Source of the DNA: Aulostomus chinensis
Taxonomy: Eukaryota; Chordata; Actinopteri; Syngnathiformes; Aulostomidae
Assembly: GCA_037954235.1 (NCBI GenBank)
Contig: JBBMOA010000021.1
Location: 22,104,125-22,168,124 of the forward strand
Length of the DNA stretch: 64,000 nucleotides
Direction: 5' to 3'
Positions 1 through 12,017 of this stretch are shown here, piece after piece (position 1 is the stretch's first letter; every line of letters starts with the position of its first letter). A program made the position numbers and the translations under genes. The notes below the pieces were generated by a model. It did no database searches. It saw only the letters and a list, made by a program, of their open reading frames with translations, and had not been told where the DNA came from.

Positions 1-212
1 ATAACACTTACCTGTTAAGAGTCACACGGGGGTGGAACCGATCCCAGCTGACATTGGGTGAGAAGCAGGGTTCCCCCTGGACGGTCACCTGTCCGTCACA
101 AGGCCATCAGGAGCAATTTGGGATTCAGTATCTTGCTCAAGCGTACTTGGACAGGGTCACCGGGCGAAGTGAGGATTGAACAGCCACTCTACCTCTGAGT
201 CATGCTGCCCCT
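1..212 (-). repeat. SINE family B copy (tRNA-headed, minus strand)
   Basis: Read on the minus strand, this begins with a tRNA-like head at about 212 and runs into the same tail seen in the other SINE family of the window (the 'cagctgacattggg' segment near 46-60). It matches the better preserved copy at 31762-31976 along its length. The A-box region near 190-205 has a mismatch, so internal pol III promoter function is doubtful. The left end is cut by the window edge. The tRNA-derived SINE class is inferred from the box motifs of the sister copy. Confidence 0.7.
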
Positions 213-1084
213 GCTGTAATATTAGTATTTTAATTAATTAATTTTATTTATTAATGAATTATTTTTAATTAATTGTTCACTGAGTTTAATTAATCAGTAA
301 TTCTATTTTTGTGACTTCAGAATAGCCAAATTGTGGGACAAAATGACATCTTTATGGCTCAGAATAATCAACTTCTCACGATTATTAAATAAATCATAAC
401 TTTAAAACAGACACACAAAAAAACAGATACTGCACACTCAAAGTGTTAATTTAAATTTGCTGTTTTATCAATAAAAAGACTGACAGGTTGACTTGACTTG
501 TTCCAGTCATGATGAATAGTTTAATTAAAATAAAGTATAATAATAAGATTACCTCATCTGTGTGAACTGTGCGTTTCATCCCAGTTTACAGTGGGTTTTT
601 TTTTGGGGGGGGGGGGGCTGTAGACTGTGTCAAGCAACAAATCTAATAATTTAGAACACTGACATAAATTTAACTTCTGTTTAAGGAAATACCATCCTGT
701 GGGTGATCTCGAGGGATTGTTATTGGCAGGAAGACAGAGATAGACTGCTGGGTGAGCTGGATGCTGCACTTGACCACGGATCAGAAATTAAAAGACTTTT
801 TATTTGGATCCCCAGTTTATGGGATCCACTTGTTCACTATCACCATGGCTTCCAACAAAGTCCAACATTGTGTTTTAATGCGATGCTACTTTTGACACAC
901 AAATGATCCTCCACACAGCTTGTGCTTAAAGAACGTCTCCTACTGGTTCCACCTGTGATGGAGCCCGCAGTGTGTCTGCGCGGGGACACACACGTCAGCA
1001 AACAAGTGGACTGGACGTGACAGAACTGGAACAGGCCTGTCATGACGGAGCTCCTAGTTCAGTTTCACACGTTGCTCTGGCTTG
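213..1084. other. Non-coding AT-rich stretch
   Basis: No supported gene. The left part is rich in TTAATTAA-like sequence. A 13-G run at 605-617 follows a T run. Short open frames here have no recognisable domain. Confidence 0.6.
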
Positions 1085-1172
1085 TGACTTGTTGGCTTTC
1101 ACAGTGATTGATTCCTTTCTGATTTCATATGAAATCAGAAAGGAATCAATCACTGTGAAAGCCAACAAGTCA
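1085..1172. repeat. Perfect 88-bp palindrome without a loop
   Basis: Bases 1085-1128 and 1129-1172 are exact reverse complements (44-bp arms, zero spacer, centre CAT|ATG). Base 1084 no longer pairs with 1173, so the arm ends sharply. Single-stranded DNA or RNA would form a perfect hairpin. It is not flanked by recognisable transposon ends. Confidence 0.95.
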
Positions 1173-3725
1173 TTTCTAGTGTGTCTCTCTTTCTTCTGGA
1201 TCACCTCGGGTGTATCATCTAGGGAGCAGTGGCTATTTCAGGCCTCTATTATGCTGCTAGCACTGGCAAAGCCTCACCCAGCTCCACTGACATGTCAGCT
1301 GCTGGCAAAGAAAGGTTGCATATGGATGGATCATTCTTCCCAATGTGACTGACTGCCTGAGCAGCTGACAGCTACCGCTGATGTATGGACAATCCTCTGT
1401 GTACCTCTACACACACTGGCACACTTTCCTCAAAGGTTTTTTCCAACATAAAGGGCAAGATTGATTGCAGGCATTCAGATTTTCTCTCTTCACTTGTCTG
1501 TTGTGAGTGTGCTTGCCTATTTAGTCTGTGCATATAATGAATATTTAAACATGCCTGAGCTTGACAGTCATTTTTAAGGCTTTTGTTTTGATTCTGAGAT
1601 GTTGTCTTAAATTCAGCTTTTCAGGTTTTTCCAGACAAATACTCAGGTGTTTCATAGGAACATTTATAGAAACCTCCCAGCTACAGAAATGATGATGGCC
1701 TCCTCTGTTTCACAGCAATGTATAAAGACGTCAAAACTTGACAATCTGGAATCTGGTATTGCAAATCTTCAAATTTCTTCTCATGTGGATCAATGTTTGG
1801 GTGCTTACATGAATAAAATAGTTGGTACGTGTATGACAACTGTGTATAATTACATTTTTGAAAGTGAAAGTTGTTTGTCCCATTTCTAACAGCTGAAGGG
1901 ACTGAAATAAAACCACTGAATGTTTTCATATGTTCAGCTACATGGGACGTGTTAGTATAAGAACAAATACAAGTAAATACAAAAGTATGAAAGAAAAAAC
2001 CTAACGTAAAAGCATAAAATAGTCAGTGGCAAAAACAGAGATGATTCCTGCTGCTGTACCGATGAATGGGGAGCACTTCTCCCTCCTCTCTCCTCCATCC
2101 TCTCTGAAAGCAGTAAGTAGAGTAGAGTAGATGCATGAGTGCACCAAAAACCTGGAGGTTAACATATGAGTCAGGCTCCTTCCTGGGCCTCCTACCAGGT
2201 GCCAGGTGGTTTCTACTATAAATCCTTGAATCCTAGATCGTAGGCCTAAATCCTTTCATTTCCTGATGTTTGCTGTGAAAACTTGCACACACAATTCAGT
2301 TTTTAGTTGCATAGTCTGGTTATTTCACATTTTCATAACGAGAGTCAAAGAAACAATGTCACAGAAACAATATGAGGTGTAGATGTCTGTGTAGGTTCTC
2401 ATTCATCCAGGTCATCGTAGATAGAAGCGAAGTAAAATAAATAAAGTAGAAGTAAGATAAACTTACGTCCAGTTGACCAGATTTTACTTCGCTTCGATCA
2501 AATATGAGGTGTAAACAGCAGTAGCCTAGCCCTCAGTACTAATCAGGATCAGATTCCTCAATGGAGCCATTACCGATTGTCCCTCCTTGAAACAGAGCTT
2601 TGCTCCTGTGCATCCACACGCTGCCTCTCTGATTGTAGTTTGTCCAGTCTGTCCCAACGACCCTGTCCACAGGCAGGCGGCAGGCCATCGTGAGGGTTGT
2701 GAAGTTTCAACCTCCAGCTGCTCTTTGTTGTCCCCAGCCATCCGCTGTCACAGCCTGGAGATTCTGCTTGAGGGTCTGGTTCCATATAGATATACAGTTG
2801 GTGGGTGCCATATTCTCTGTCTCTGAGAAAGTCTTTGAAACTCGCTGATGCTCACAGTCCCATGGTGCTTAAAATGCAGCTGCAGCCATGTCGAGGTACC
2901 TAAATATACAGACCACTGACAGGCACCAGCTTTTTATCTGCACCAACCACTGTTTTTCCCCTGGTCTGCCATGAGGACTGAGGGTGTTTAAATAATATTA
3001 ACATCTACAATTTTAACCTTATAAGATATCTCATGGTTTTCAAGCTAAATTACACCTGTGAAATGTGTCGCCAGACTTGGGCGCAGCAGAAATGAATACG
3101 TCACCTACAGGGTTTAGCAGGTCCTAACTGAGCCACCAGAAGAGTGAATGTGCTCATCTTCTCTCAGCCAGCTTTTACAAGAGTGTAAAGAAAATGAACA
3201 TCTTTTTGTGTGTTTTCTTTATAAATTCAGCCACAAATCTGGGCTGCAGGATTCCATATGATTGCTTCTGACAGTTCTTCTCTTGTGCTGCATCTGTGTT
3301 CATGTTGGAAAATTCAAACTCCATGTCTCAATACATCAGGTGACGAACAGCAGCCGCTTAGGAGATTATCCTTTGACAATGTCACTGTTCCCTGACAGCA
3401 CAGTTTGCATATACAATCTATTTTGGTGCCTGTATGCATCACTATGTGACTACATATCACAAATATATAGAGACGTTGGTGTGAGGCTACGCCAGGCAAG
3501 GCTGCAAGACAGGAGTATCTGAGGTTTTTGAATCTCCACCACAGCAAAGGCTCCTGTAGGGGTGTACTTTAGTTCACTCTGCATCCAAGCAGGGTGAGAT
3601 GAAATATAGCCAAGCATGGAAGACACCCTGATAGACATCGTTTCATATTCACTGTGTGGGTTTGTTTTGTGCAAGTGCTGTTCGAAAATGTCCCTCTTGC
3701 TCTGGAACAAACAGGAGCATAGCAC
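1173..3725. other. Non-coding stretch with one inverted repeat
   Basis: No supported gene. A 15-bp exact inverted repeat (gaagcgaagtaaaat at 2424-2438 and its complement at 2481-2495) brackets about 42 bp and may be the core of a small dispersed element. The rest looks like unique vertebrate intergenic or intronic DNA. Confidence 0.55.
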
Positions 3726-5530
3726 CTATCACACTATCACATATGACAAAATCACACACATGACACTATCACATGCATGATACTATCATATTGTTACACG
3801 CACAAAACTATCACACACGATACGATTACACGCATGACACTATCACATGCATGACATGAAACACACATGACACTATCACACGCATGACACGAAACACACA
3901 TGACACTATCACACGCATGACACGAAACACATGACACTATCACACTGTCACACCCACCCTATCGCATTTGACAGTGTGATGCACACACACTGTCATATGC
4001 AAGACACTATCACACGTATGACACTATCACGTCCATAACACTACAACACATGACACTATAACGCACGACACTATCACTCTGTCACATGCACACACTATCA
4101 CACGCATGACACTATCACATTGTCACACTCACAACACTATCAAAATCACATGCACAAAACTATCATACATATGAATCTATCACACACATGAAACTATAAC
4201 ACGCATGACACTATCAAACTGTCACACGCATCACACTATCACACACATGACACAAAAACACACATGACACCATAACACACAACACTATAACACTGTCACA
4301 TGCGGAACACTATCACATGCATGACACGATCACACGCATGACACTATCACACACCTGACACTGTAACACACACAGCACGCGCCATCACATATCACACTGT
4401 TAAACGCAAGACACTGTCACACGTATGACACTATCACTTGTATGACACTATAACACACATGACACTATAACCTGGCACTATCACACTGTCACATGCATGA
4501 CACTATCACAGGCATGAACATATCACACGCATGACACTATCACACACATGACACTATCACACACGACACTATAACACAGACACTATCACACTGTCACATG
4601 CAGAACACTATTACATGCATGACACTATCACATGCATGACTCTATAACACTCATGACACTATAACATACATGACACTATAACACAAGACACTATCACAGT
4701 GTCACATGCACAAACTATCACACTTATAACACTGTCACACACACAACACTCACATGCATGAGACTATCACACAGGCAGACTATCACAGGCATCAACTTAC
4801 CAAAGAATGACACTATCACAAGCATGACACTATCACATGCATGACTCTATAACACACATGACATGGTAACACACAAACTATCACATGTATGACACTATCA
4901 CATACGACACGATCACGCTGTCACATGCACAACACTGTCACACGCATGACACTACAGTATCACACTGTCACACGCAAGACACTATCACATGTATGACACC
5001 ATCACACGAATCACACAATAGCACTATCATGCATCACACTATCAGACACATCACATTATCCCATGCCTCACACTATCATACACATCACACGCATCATACA
5101 CATCACGCTATCATGCACATGACTCTATCACACACATCACACACATCACACTTTCACACGCATCACACTATCATGATCACACTGTCACACACATCATGCT
5201 ATCACATGCATATCACTATCACGACATCATGCTATCACACACATCCAGCTTTATCACACGGGTCACGCTATGACATGCATCAGACTATCACATGGATCAG
5301 GCTATCATGATCACTCTATCACACATCACATTATAACATGCATCACACTATCATATGCATCATGTTATCACACGCATCACTCTATCACACACATCACACC
5401 ATCACACACATCACACTATCACACACGGCACAATCACACTGTCACATGCATGACACTATCACACTCTCACACCCACAACACTATCACATGCATGGCACTA
5501 TCTCAGGTATGAACTTATTCCATGCATGAC
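3726..5530. repeat. Short-unit satellite array, left half
   Basis: Degenerate tandem units of roughly 15-19 bp with core CACTATCACA, in variants such as 'catgacactatcacacg'. The strand shown is very poor in G. Towards 5000-5520 the variant changes to 'catcacactatcaca'. Long open frames full of His, Thr and Ser arise only because the unit rarely makes stops in some frames; they are not genes. The last eight bases (5523-5530, tgcatgac) are duplicated beyond the inserted element. Confidence 0.95.
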
Positions 5531-6548
5531 CAGTGTTGGGCACATTACTGTGAAAAAGTAATTAGTTACAGTTACTTGTTACTTCTCCCAAAAAGTAACT
5601 GAGTTAGTAACTGAGTTACTCCACTACGAAAGTAACTAGTTACCAGGGAAAGTAACTTTTGCGTTACTCTTTTTTCTTTTAAGTTTAAAATGTCAAAGAA
5701 TTTGGAGGGTTTTTTTGGGGGGCGGTGCCTATGAGGGCTCTGAAGGAGTCTGAATCACCTGCTGACAACGGCAGCCTGTTTTCAACATAAAGACCTATCA
5801 GTTCGTTAAGTTCTGTCTGTGTCACAAGTTTTTGTGGAGCGGGGCAGAAAAATCCTGCTGTGGCTGCTGGGACGCGTGGCTCCTGTCCTTCTCTGTTAGC
5901 GGAGCTCACCTGAACAGCACCTGCTTGCTATCACCACTAGCGGTGTCAACGCAGTTTCTGGCCACTCGTTTAGTAGAAGAAGAGTAAGGCCGTCGAGAGG
6001 CGCTTTATTAAATTGGAGTTGCTAACATTGGACGTTGACAGCCTCTTCACTCTCGCTCTGGGACGACATAACGCCCCCTCAGTATGTACGTTTTTACCTT
6101 TGACCGCCACGAAGTTAAAGTAGTGCCTCTATTTCCATCTAGAAAACGCTGTCTTTCCCCCAGACTCGCCGTCTCTGATAGTTAGCATGAGTGCTGCTCT
6201 GTGCTGAGTTCCTGAGTAAACACCCGCCCACCTGATGTCTCTGGTTGGCTCAACGTGAAAGCTTTACTCTATCTTAGCCAATCAGCATTAGGCGCTTAGC
6301 TCGCCCCGCCCCTCCCCCGCACCAAAGGAGTAAAACAAAAAAACACGCATTTGCGGCTCCTGTTTCTGTGTGAGCCGAGCCGGATGGCAGCTTCAATGAG
6401 TCGCTTCAGTAACGCGGAGTAACGACGTGTTGGTAACAGTAACGGCGTTGTAACGATAGACAAAGTAATTAGTTAGAGTACCCGTTACTGAAAAAAAGTA
6501 ATGCCGTTAGTAATGCCGTTTATTTTAACGCCGTTATTCCCATCATTG
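5531..6548. mobile_element. Non-autonomous hAT-type DNA transposon
   Basis: A 1,018-bp insertion in the satellite. The left end cagtgttggg and the complement of the right end (caatgatggg) match at 8 of 10 positions. The element is flanked by an exact 8-bp duplication tgcatgac (5523-5530 and 6549-6556), the length typical of hAT elements. Subterminal blocks contain many 'agtaact/gtaacg' motifs, as in fish hAT MITEs. No transposase frame is visible, so it would depend on an enzyme supplied elsewhere. Removing the insert restores the satellite phase. Confidence 0.85.
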
Positions 6549-8675
6549 TGCATGACACTATCACACGCATGACGCTATCACATGCATTACACTATAACAC
6601 ACATGACACTATAACACGTCACTATCACACTGTCACATGCATGACACTATCACAGGCATGAACATATCACATGCATGACACTATCACACACAACACTATC
6701 ACACTGTCACACGCACAACACTATCACATATCACACTGTTAAACGCAAGACACTATCACACGTATGACACTATCACATGCATGACACTATAACACACATG
6801 ACATTATAACACGGCACTATTACACTGTTACATGCATGACACTATCACAAGCATGAACATACACACATGACACTATCACACATGACACTTTAACACACAG
6901 ACACTATCACACTGACACATGCAGAAAACTATTACATGTATGACACCATCACACGCATGACTCTATAACACGCATGACACTATAACATACATGACACAAT
7001 AACACGACACTGTCACAGTGTCACATGCACAAACTATAACACTTATGACACTATCACACCGTCACACACAACACTATCACACATGACACTATCACAAATC
7101 ACTCTGCTAAAAGGCAAGACACTATCACACGTATGACACTATGACACACCTGACACTATCACACTTCACACGCACAACACTATCACATATCACACTGTTA
7201 AACGTAAGACACTATCACACGTATGACACTATCACATGCATGACACTATAACACACATGACATGATAACACATGGCACTATCACACTGTCACATATATGA
7301 AACTGTCACATGCATAAAACTATCACACGCATGACACTATCACACTGTCACACCCACAACATTATCACACACGACACTAACCCACATCACACTGTCAAAT
7401 GCAAGACACGATCACACGTATGACACTATGACATGCATGAAACTATAACACACGACACTATAACACACGACACTGTCACATGTCACATGCACCACACTAT
7501 CACACACCTGACACTGTTACAAACATGATACTATCACACTGTCACATGCACAACACTATCACACATCACACAGTCAAACGCAAGACACTATCACACGTAT
7601 GACACTGTCACACATATGACACTATCACATGCATGACACTATCAAACTGTCACACGCACAAAACTATCACACACGACACTATCACACTGCCACATGCACA
7701 AGACTATCACACGCATGACACTATCACATGCATGACACTATAACAAACATGACACTGTAACACACGACACTATCACAATGTCACATTCACAAACTATCAC
7801 ACACGACACTATCACTGTCACACGCACGACACTGTCACATGCATGACACTATTACACGTATGACACCATCACACCAATCACACAAAAGCACACCTCACTA
7901 TCACACTGTCACATGCATCACAATATCGTGCATTGCACGTATGACACTATCACATTAGCATGCACCACATTATCAAACACATCACACTATCAGGATCACA
8001 CTATGACACATATCACACTGTCATCAGGCTATCAAATGCATATCACTATCACGACATCATGCTATCACACACATCCAGCTTTATCACATGGATCACGCTA
8101 TCACATGCATCAGGCTATCACACGGATCAGGCTATCATGATCATACTATCACACACATCACATTATCACATGCATCACACCATCACACAAATCACACTAT
8201 CACATGGATCAGGCTATCATGATTACACTATCACACACATCACATTATCACATGCATCAGGCACTCAAATGCATCACACTATCACACGCATCACACAATC
8301 ACATGCATGACACGATCACACGCATTAAGCTATCCTACCCATCACACTATCCCACTATCTTGCATCACACATGACACAATCACATTGTCAAACACGCACG
8401 ACACTTTCACACGCATGACACAATCACGAGCATCACTCTATAACACATTCATGCATCACACTATCATGCATCACTCTATCACGATCACACTATCACACGT
8501 CACACTATCACACTGGCACATGCATCACACTATCACACGCATAACACTATCACACGTATCACACTATCACACAAATCACACTTTCACACATCACACTATC
8601 ACACGTGTCACACTATCACACACCACGCTATCACACGTGTCACACTGTCACACGTATCACACTGGCACATGCGTC
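6549..8675. repeat. Short-unit satellite array, right half
   Basis: Continuation of the CACTATCACA array. The block at about 8030-8180 repeats the block at about 5205-5350 almost base for base, so the array has a higher-order duplication. A 'gttaaacgcaagacac' variant recurs near 4400, 6750 and 7198. Confidence 0.93.
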
Positions 8676-9250
8676 CCAGCAACAATGGAAGGCCCCCTCA
8701 CCTAGAGACAGTTTTCTCTATTGAAGTTAAGTTGGTCTGTGAGGATCAAACACTTTTGGGAGTTTTTCTCTTCATCCAGTTGGATCAGTTTTTTTGTGAA
8801 ACACAATAAAGAAAATGTTTGTAACTGGTGACTTGTTTATTTTTAAGTCTATAATGATCTGATTGACAATTTAATGAGTCAATACGTGCAAGGTAATTTT
8901 TTGAAAACAGAAATTCCATCATTTCACTGAAAACTATATAAAATGTTATGTCCAAGTCTTAATTATTATAGATTAATTTAAACAAAAGCAAATATTTGCT
9001 GGAGGTTTATTTTCTGCATCTAACCTGCATAGAAAAGATCTTGTTTTTGGGTTTTTTTTATGATCAGAACTTGGCCAGCCTGTATCAGTCACGGGTCCCC
9101 CCCTATTGTTACGCTGTAGTGTGTGTGGACTGAGGCAGGGGTCAGCTTGTGGTTGTGAGCCAGGTGTTAGACGTGGTCCAGCCTCTTTTTGTTATCTGGG
9201 TCATCTTCTCTAATTTCCAAGCAGCTATGAAGACAAAAAAAAAACAAAAC
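8676..9250. other. Non-coding flank between satellite and solo LTR
   Basis: No supported gene. An AATAAA at 8805-8810 follows T-rich sequence and could be a poly(A) signal, but no reading frame leads to it. The last five bases (9246-9250, aaaac) are the left target duplication of the LTR. Confidence 0.5.
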
Positions 9251-10059
9251 TGTTATGATCCAGCATTCCTGTGCTAATTTCCCTCTCGACCCAGTTCCGA
9301 GCTCTGCCCCTGTTGGTTGGTGATTGGCTGCTCCCTCTGTCAGTCACTCTGCGGCACACAGGAAACACCAGCTGAATCCATTCCCTGATTACCCCCCTGG
9401 GTTTATAAGTCTGAGCTGGTTGTTTCCATGTTGCCAGAATATTAAATAGTGTTCGTCATCCTGACCTGCTCGCCTTCATTTTGCATTTTGTAAGTTTTTT
9501 CCGAGTTCGCTGCCTCGTCGCTGATTTCTATTTTTTTTTTTCCTCATTGTTACTTTTTTCTAGTCCGAGTAGAGAGCACTCCTCGTTGATTGTACTTTTA
9601 TCTAAGTGTGATTTCACTCCACTTTTTCCTGAGCCACTGTGGTGAGCCAGAAGACCCAGTATTTCTGTGGTATTTTTGTTAAAGTTATTTGCCGGATTAT
9701 AGCAGCTGAATGTTGACCTTTTTGATTTCCGTTGCCGTTCTAATTTGGCTCGCTGATTCCTCAGCCTTGATTTATTTTTCTCCCCAAATTCTTATTTCAC
9801 CCCAGAGTTAGTCTGGTGGTCGCCCTTTGTTATCGTTCTTTCAGCTTATAGTGCTGCCCGTGTTTAGATTTAGTGTCTTTCCATATTTAAGTTTTTGTTC
9901 CCGTGCGTTTTGCTAGTGTCTCACTTGTTTGTTGTACCTCAGAGAAACCAGGACCATTGTACACCAATAAACCTCATTTGCTAAACCTTGAGCTCCTTGT
10001 GTGGACAGTCTGTCTCCTCTTGTGCTGATTCTGGTAGCCTGGTGAAGGCAGGTCTAACA
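9251..10059 (+). mobile_element. Solo LTR (809 bp)
   Basis: Begins TGTTA and ends TAACA (5-bp inverted termini) and is flanked by an exact 5-bp duplication aaaac at 9246-9250 and 10060-10064. Inside are a TATA-like tttataag near 9402-9409 and AATAAA at 9966-9971 in the right order for U3-R-U5. No internal retrotransposon region is attached, so this is a solo LTR left by recombination between two LTRs. The family (gypsy-like or ERV) cannot be told from the LTR alone. Confidence 0.85.
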
Positions 10060-10364
10060 AAAACTGCAATGAAAAGGAGATTTTATTTACAGTAATGAAA
10101 AATTATAAATACACCAGGATTTGACCTCAGACTAAGCCCAGGCCAACATAACCAACAAAACCATTCTACTGTGAAGTCAGAAATGAAATAACCAAAGCAA
10201 AGAAAGTCAGTCACTCTCTGTTACCAGCCCATCAAAGCAAAACCTAGAGAAAATTAGATATATTAAAATGACAACCAAATCTAATGGTGGAATCTTAAAG
10301 ATGAGTTTAGTGTCACTGGCTGGGATGTGAGGGAGATGGTATCTACTCCCTTGCTGCTCCCTCT
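10060..10364. other. Gap between solo LTR and envelope ORF
   Basis: Probably remnant retroviral internal sequence. A methionine-led frame from about 10268 could be an envelope leader but meets an in-frame stop near 10327, so it is not intact. No pol motif was recognised. Confidence 0.4.
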
Positions 10365-11162
10365 ATGCCAGCTTCTATCTGGTGCAGCCAGCCCCCCGCC
10401 AGAGCTGGCAGAAACCCACCTACCATCTATTTACAATTTTCAATCACAACATCCCAAACTGAGCCACCCACAAATTATAAAATAGATGAAATAGCGGAAT
10501 ATGAATGTTTTGCCAGTGGAGGATTCACTAACATGAAAGGAGGGATTCATGTGGGTAACACAACAGTTAATTGTAAAGTAACATGGGTATTGTCTTGGTT
10601 TCCAGAGGCTAACATGAGTAGTCAACTGCATGCAACTAGCATAATGACTCAGCAAAATAGACAGGTTCTAGATTGGTTGACAGCTGATAAAGGAGGAGTT
10701 TGTCAAATGTTTGGAAAATATTGTTGTACTTTTATCCCAAATCACACAGCTCCTGATGGAATATTTTCTGTTGCTATGGACAAATTGACTAAACTTAAAC
10801 TGGAGCTTAGAGAGAGTGCTGGTAAGGGGGGAAAGATATCATGGGATTGGTTAGACCAAATTTTAGGTAAATGGGGAGCCGTTTGGGCTAAGGCAGGACT
10901 CAGTGCCTTAATAGTCTTAATACTAGTTCTCTTTTTGACATGTTGCATCATCCCCATCGTGAAAAGACGCTGCACACGGGCTATGGACGAGCATATGATG
11001 ATGACAGCTGGACTCCAACGGGCTCAAATGTTGAACATGATGACTCCCATGCAAATGGCACAAATCTGCAAGAGGGAGGCTGAGGATGGGAGAATTCCGG
11101 ACTTGTTCCCCAATCCTAACTTCTTACAGGACTCTGATGATGATGGACAGAGCACGGAGTGA
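10365..11162 (+). CDS. Endogenous retrovirus envelope-derived ORF, SU mostly deleted
   Basis: A 265-codon open frame matching a gammaretrovirus-type transmembrane (TM) subunit. Residues about 97-113 resemble the immunosuppressive-domain region, directly followed by a CX6CC motif (C113, C120, C121) that in this class links SU and TM covalently. A hydrophobic membrane anchor spans about 176-198 and is followed by basic residues and a long cytoplasmic tail with an acidic end. Possible N-glycosylation sites are N65, N83 and N126. The 90 or so residues before the TM part are far too short for a full SU, and no furin site or fusion peptide is seen, so a deletion joins the start to the TM ectodomain. 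The frame itself is open. The downstream polypurine tract and LTR confirm proviral context. The first Met may not be the original start. An old host-captured role cannot be judged from this copy. Confidence 0.85.
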   Translation: MPASIWCSQPPARAGRNPPTIYLQFSITTSQTEPPTNYKIDEIAEYECFASGGFTNMKGGIHVGNTTVNCKVTWVLSWFPEANMSSQLHATSIMTQQNRQVLDWLTADKGGVCQMFGKYCCTFIPNHTAPDGIFSVAMDKLTKLKLELRESAGKGGKISWDWLDQILGKWGAVWAKAGLSALIVLILVLFLTCCIIPIVKRRCTRAMDEHMMMTAGLQRAQMLNMMTPMQMAQICKREAEDGRIPDLFPNPNFLQDSDDDGQSTE

Positions 11163-11657
11163 GGTAAAATTAACTGTCGTTTGATTAAAGGAGTGAATCG
11201 CATAGGATGATGGACTGTGGATTCGAAGTCCATTGAAGAAGGAATCCCATGGAGCAACGGATTGTGGACTCTTAATTTGGTATAGTCACATACAGTGAGA
11301 CATTATTTTGGTTGAATTATGTTTTTACATATTTTTTTTTCTGCATTCCTTTTATTTGTATTATCAGTACCACTCTCATAACTCATTAGTATTCAAGTTG
11401 GTTAATCATGTATGTGATATGTTTTGGTTTATGAATGTACACTGTGTTGATGAATAGCTTCTCGTAGAATTGTGAAGGTTCATGATGAAGGTCGCTAGCG
11501 GGGGGGCCGTAGAGGAATTTCCTGCTTAAAAACAGCCGGGCAGGTTTCGCCTCTGCAAAATGTGAACCTAATAGATGAATGGTAAAATCTTGTGTGTGTC
11601 TACTGTGAAGCGGACAATTTAATGTAAATATCAAATACGATATTTAAGGGGGGATTA
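11163..11657 (+). other. ERV 3' untranslated region with polypurine tract
   Basis: Non-coding sequence between the envelope stop and the LTR. The purine run aagggggg at 11646-11653 lies four bases before the LTR start, as expected for the plus-strand primer of retroviral reverse transcription. Confidence 0.75.
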
Positions 11658-11841
11658 TGTAGGGGCGTGAGTTTATGTAAGATATACTTGTCTCCAAGTA
11701 AACAAGGTATTGTTAGTACAAGGTCTTAAGTTCAGGTCATATGAGGACGGGAGGACTGGATGTTCCAGTAAACCTGTACCCCAGTATCTTGCCAAACAGG
11801 ATGCACCTTGCTGAAAGAGAAGCACGTACACACATGAGTAA

Positions 11842-11864
11842 TGACGTCAACAAAAGGTATAAAA
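11842..11864 (+). promoter_or_regulatory. LTR core promoter: CRE plus TATA box
   Basis: A perfect TGACGTCA palindrome (11842-11849) lies 8 bp before TATAAAA (11858-11864). CREB/ATF binding is the known role of this palindrome; activity here is inferred. Confidence 0.65.
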
Positions 11865-11927
11865 TGTGAATGCAAGTTGTAAGGAGGGTTCTGTCTGTAT
11901 GTAAGATGTGAGGTGGTTGATCTGTGC

Positions 11928-11933
11928 ATTAAA
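11928..11933 (+). terminator. LTR poly(A) signal ATTAAA
   Basis: ATTAAA about 64 bp after the TATA box, in the position expected for the R region of a retroviral LTR. Confidence 0.55.
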
Positions 11934-12017
11934 CCCACAAGAGGCTGTAAGATGATCCGTCGTTGAGTCTCGTTTGTCATTTCAACTTGAATGAGAGATC
12001 CGAGGTCAACTCCAACA

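Larger units (their letters stand above)
11658..12017 (+). mobile_element. 3' LTR of the endogenous retrovirus (about 360 bp)
   Basis: Starts TGTAGGGG right after the polypurine tract and ends near ..CCAACA. It carries a CRE-like site, TATA box and ATTAAA in order, giving U3-R-U5 structure with a short R. The matching 5' LTR and gag-pol are absent from the window, so the provirus is 5'-truncated and its target duplication cannot be checked. The right boundary is chosen by the TG..CA rule. Confidence 0.75.

Noticed and set aside
4885..5512. Long His/Thr/Ser-rich open frames
   Set aside because: They are translations of the CACTATCACA satellite, occur in several overlapping frames, and have no start context or domain.
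3726..8675. CRISPR-like array
   Set aside because: Units are contiguous and degenerate without unique spacers, in a vertebrate genome; it is a satellite.
7913..8705. Further His/Thr-rich frames up to 132 codons
   Set aside because: Same satellite; openness comes from unit composition, not coding selection.
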